Shown: piece by piece, positions 61,870-64,000 of the stretch
How positions within the stretch are numbered: the stretch's first letter is position 1
How the letters are laid out: each line of letters opens with the position of its first letter
Assembly: GCF_009389715.1 (NCBI RefSeq)
Contig: NW_024067676.1
Coordinates: 439,501-503,500, forward strand
DNA from: Phoenix dactylifera
Lineage: Eukaryota > Streptophyta > Magnoliopsida > Arecales > Arecaceae
DNA: 64,000 nucleotides
Reading direction: 5' to 3'
Notes under the pieces: model-generated
Told to the model about the DNA's origin: nothing
What the model saw: the letters and a program-made list of their open reading frames with translations, nothing else
Database searches by the model: none
Made by a program: the position numbers and the translations under genes

Positions 61870-62050
61870 TAGTACTAGCTTTCAGGTTGATCAAGTTTTT
61901 CAGGAAGTTTGTATTCTTTTTGACTACTACTCGAAGGTTCAGTTGAAGAGGCCGCTCGGAGATGAGCTCCTAGCTGAGTAGCACCCGGAGGAGATAACTG
62001 GGGGGACGACCCGTTGAGCGATGCAACAGGAGACACCATATGGCTCATAT
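61870..62050 (-). pseudogene. Decayed fourth CCCH finger exon
   Basis: Just downstream of the CCCH gene the minus strand reads SHMVSPVASLNGSSPQLSPP, GATQLGAH and SSSSQKEYKLPEKLDQPE, then S-stop-YYIRT-stop. In relatives the linker SSSSQKE...PERPGQPEC leads into a further C-x8-C finger. Here the first Cys codon is AGC (61878-61880), the next codon is TAG and a TGA follows. The exon looks like former coding sequence of the same gene. Confidence 0.7.
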
Positions 62051-62096
62051 TAAGCTATCTCACCATGAAAAAAGAAGATACATCAAAAACCTAAAG

Positions 62097-63653
62097 TTAG
62101 TAACTCCTGGCATTATTTAAGACGCAGTAGATTTCACCAACCGGATAAGGACTCCAGCTTGAAACTGGGATGACTCCAGGAGAGAGCAATATCGGGCCGT
62201 AAGGCTCTTGCGTGTATGGTACTGGAAGTACAGGAGGCCTGGTAATGGGGTATTGATAGTATGAAGAAACTGCAAGGGGCTGCACCGTCGAATAAAACGT
62301 AGGTGCAGACGAAGGTATTGTGATGCCAGAAGCTTGTGGGTGGTGGAATTTACAAGTTGTACCAAACTTGCACCGCCCGGTTCTCATATAGTAGGAGCAC
62401 TCCTTCTCACCCTGTAATTAAGAATCCCAACTAGAATTAATAGTATAGGACTTTTAAGATCGACAGATGTCATTGGAGAAAAGTAAGAAAGGAAGAAAAC
62501 TAAAGAAGCAAAGATATTAAAGACAGCACAACCAGGCGAAGTGGGAATCCATGAATATTTAATGCATCTGGTCGCACCAATCCACCTCGTTGCCTTGGGT
62601 GGTTATACCTGCAAGAGTTACCGTACTTGCAAGTTCCAGTCCTCAGAAAATACTGCAAGAGATCAAAGTTCTCAAAACTTAGTCATGAACAGAATCAAAA
62701 CCTCCATTTCTGCTTAGTAATCTATGCCTTCGGGATAAATGTTAAAATCACCACTTTTTTCAAAGTTTAAAGTTGATAGGATAATAATGAGGTTAAAGAA
62801 TGCGGAGACAGGATTTGAACTTAGAAATTTTGTTCTGATACCATGAAACCACCACTTCTTCCAAAAACTTAAATTGATAGAATGAGACAGATTTATTTAT
62901 ATATTTTATGTTTTCTAACAATAAAGCTAGCCCTTGTGTTTTGATCAACGACTCACTATCAAATTCTATAAAAGGAAGTAGCAATACTTGGCATAAGAGT
63001 TCGCCCGCATGCTCCGGATGCTCAACAACTCTAGCCCTTTGAGCACTAGCTACCTGAGGAAGACATGGAGATTGTAAATTCAATAAAATAGAGATCCAAA
63101 AATTAGAAATTTCAGATTCGCATGTAGAACAAAGATCATGCCGTTAAAAACATCAAAAATAGCTACGTCAACTGTAAAAAGAGACCACTTGAAACTGAAT
63201 GCTCAAAAATTTTGGTCGAAATGATTGGAGCAAGCCTTAGAAAAAATAATTTCCATATACTAAATCTTCAAATCCGTACCGCCTCATGATCACGAGGATG
63301 ATTGAAGCGGCAACTGTCTCTGTAGCCGCAGGATCCTGTTCTGATATAGTAGGTACAGTCAGGTACACCGGGCCTCTCTGGATACGCCGGTAAGGCCTCG
63401 CCGCTAGCCAATCGCAAATGCAACATACATTCTGTCACATTGTAAATTCCAATAAAGTAATTAAAATAAGCGCATCATATTCCTGTAATCCACAAAACCA
63501 CCTCCACCACCACCCACCTTTAAAAAAGAAAACCCAAAAGAAGTAGAAAAACAAAGAAAAAAAATCTAAAAAAAAGAAACAAATACCTTCTAGGCTGGTG
63601 GGGGACTCTGGGTGGGGCTCCTCCGATGCAGTGTTCTGCTCGTACAACTCCAT
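62097..63653 (-). CDS. CCCH zinc-finger protein, ZFN-like, shortened to three fingers
   Basis: Exons: 63653-63587, 63431-63280, 63053-62988, 62652-62533, 62411-62097; GT-AG junctions agree in phase and give 239 aa. Three C-x8-C-x5-C-x3-H fingers are seen: C48/C57/C63/H67 ([20 protein letters not shown]), C94/C103/C109/H113 ([20 protein letters not shown], split by intron 3) and C140/C149/C155/H159 ([20 protein letters not shown]). The linker between fingers 1 and 2 has diverged ([11 protein letters not shown] for the usual PERxGQPxC). Plant ZFN-like relatives usually carry five fingers in about 300-450 residues and bind RNA and/or DNA. Here the frame ends [13 protein letters not shown] just past the Pro/Tyr-rich linker, and a decayed fourth finger lies beyond. 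It is either a three-finger protein or a gene on its way to loss. Confidence 0.82.
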
Positions 63654-64000
63654 ACACGGCGATTACAACAAGAAAGGAACAAGAGGGCCTCTCAAAGGCT
63701 TTGGATGGCTCTAGATGGTGCGATCGATGACAGTAGAGGAATGCAGGCGGATTCCACGACCAAGGGATCGTTTCTCGAGCTGCTATTGGGATTTGGTCTG
63801 TCTCTTTGCTATGTCTCCCTCATTTTCAAAGCTTTGAGCCTTCTTTCTTTCTTTCAGCCCTTTCTCTCCTAATGCTCTCTCTCCTTTGTTTTCAAGCTTT
63901 GAGCCTCCTTTTCTTTCTTTGTTTTGGTCCTTATCATCTATTGATTTATATACCAACCAAACAAAAAAGCAGGAATTAATATATGCCTATGGTATGGTAA
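63654..64000 (-). promoter_or_regulatory. CCCH gene leader and promoter, TATA-like box
   Basis: A TATATAAA on the minus strand (63945-63952, in GGTATATAAATC) stands about 290 bp upstream of the start codon. Between them is a long pyrimidine-rich tract on the plus strand, so the leader is purine-rich. This fits a plant core promoter but rests on sequence alone. Confidence 0.4.

Noticed and set aside
62775-62875. Possible retroelement or SINE piece in CCCH intron 3
   Set aside because: A TGGTATCAGA-like word and a box B-like word are present, but no ends, tail or duplication could be set.

Overview
This is nuclear DNA of a flowering plant, most likely a monocot. It is AT-rich, its protein-coding genes are plant genes with long TE-filled introns (up to 6.8 kb), and it carries cytosolic-type tRNA genes and bits of plastid DNA. 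The intron sizes and protein sequences would suit a palm, but that is a guess. All five host protein genes recognised lie on the minus strand.

Layout. 1-12,740 is the 5' part of APC7 (anaphase-promoting complex subunit 7): only exons 1 and 2 are inside, and the gene runs off the left edge. Its introns hold a family of GGTACCG-rich hAT elements, including a 4.7-kb element with a BED/DUF659/hAT-dimerisation transposase gene and an exact 8-bp target-site duplication. 12,741-22,798 is intergenic: a Mutator-like terminal-inverted-repeat element with plastid DNA inside, a second element of interleaved inverted repeats, a LINE 3' end and a foldback hAT MITE. 22,799-23,584 is an intronless Yip1-family (YIPF5/YIP4-type) membrane protein gene. 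25,311-46,801 is TONNEAU2/FASS, a PP2A B''-type regulatory subunit; all 12 exons were placed and give 477 aa. Its introns hold hAT MITEs, a SINE-like repeat, a TRIM, retroelement fossils, plastid trnH and ycf2 pieces and an eIF3c gene fragment. 50,749-56,886 is a VAR3-like organelle RanBP2 zinc-finger protein (5 exons, 787 aa). 59,150-59,382 holds tRNA-Gln(CTG) and tRNA-Asn(GTT). 62,097-63,653 is a CCCH zinc-finger gene cut short to three fingers, with a decayed fourth finger just downstream.

The genes do not form a pathway: cell-cycle proteolysis (APC7), Golgi/TGN traffic (YIP), preprophase-band phosphatase (TON2), organelle RNA work (VAR3) and RNA or DNA binding (CCCH) are simply neighbours. 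The main points of interest are the hAT family, with one potential source element and several deletion derivatives carrying traceable 8-bp duplications; the plastid sequence inside a MULE-like element; host gene pieces copied elsewhere (VAR3 exon 1, eIF3c); and two host genes with decayed 3' coding tails.
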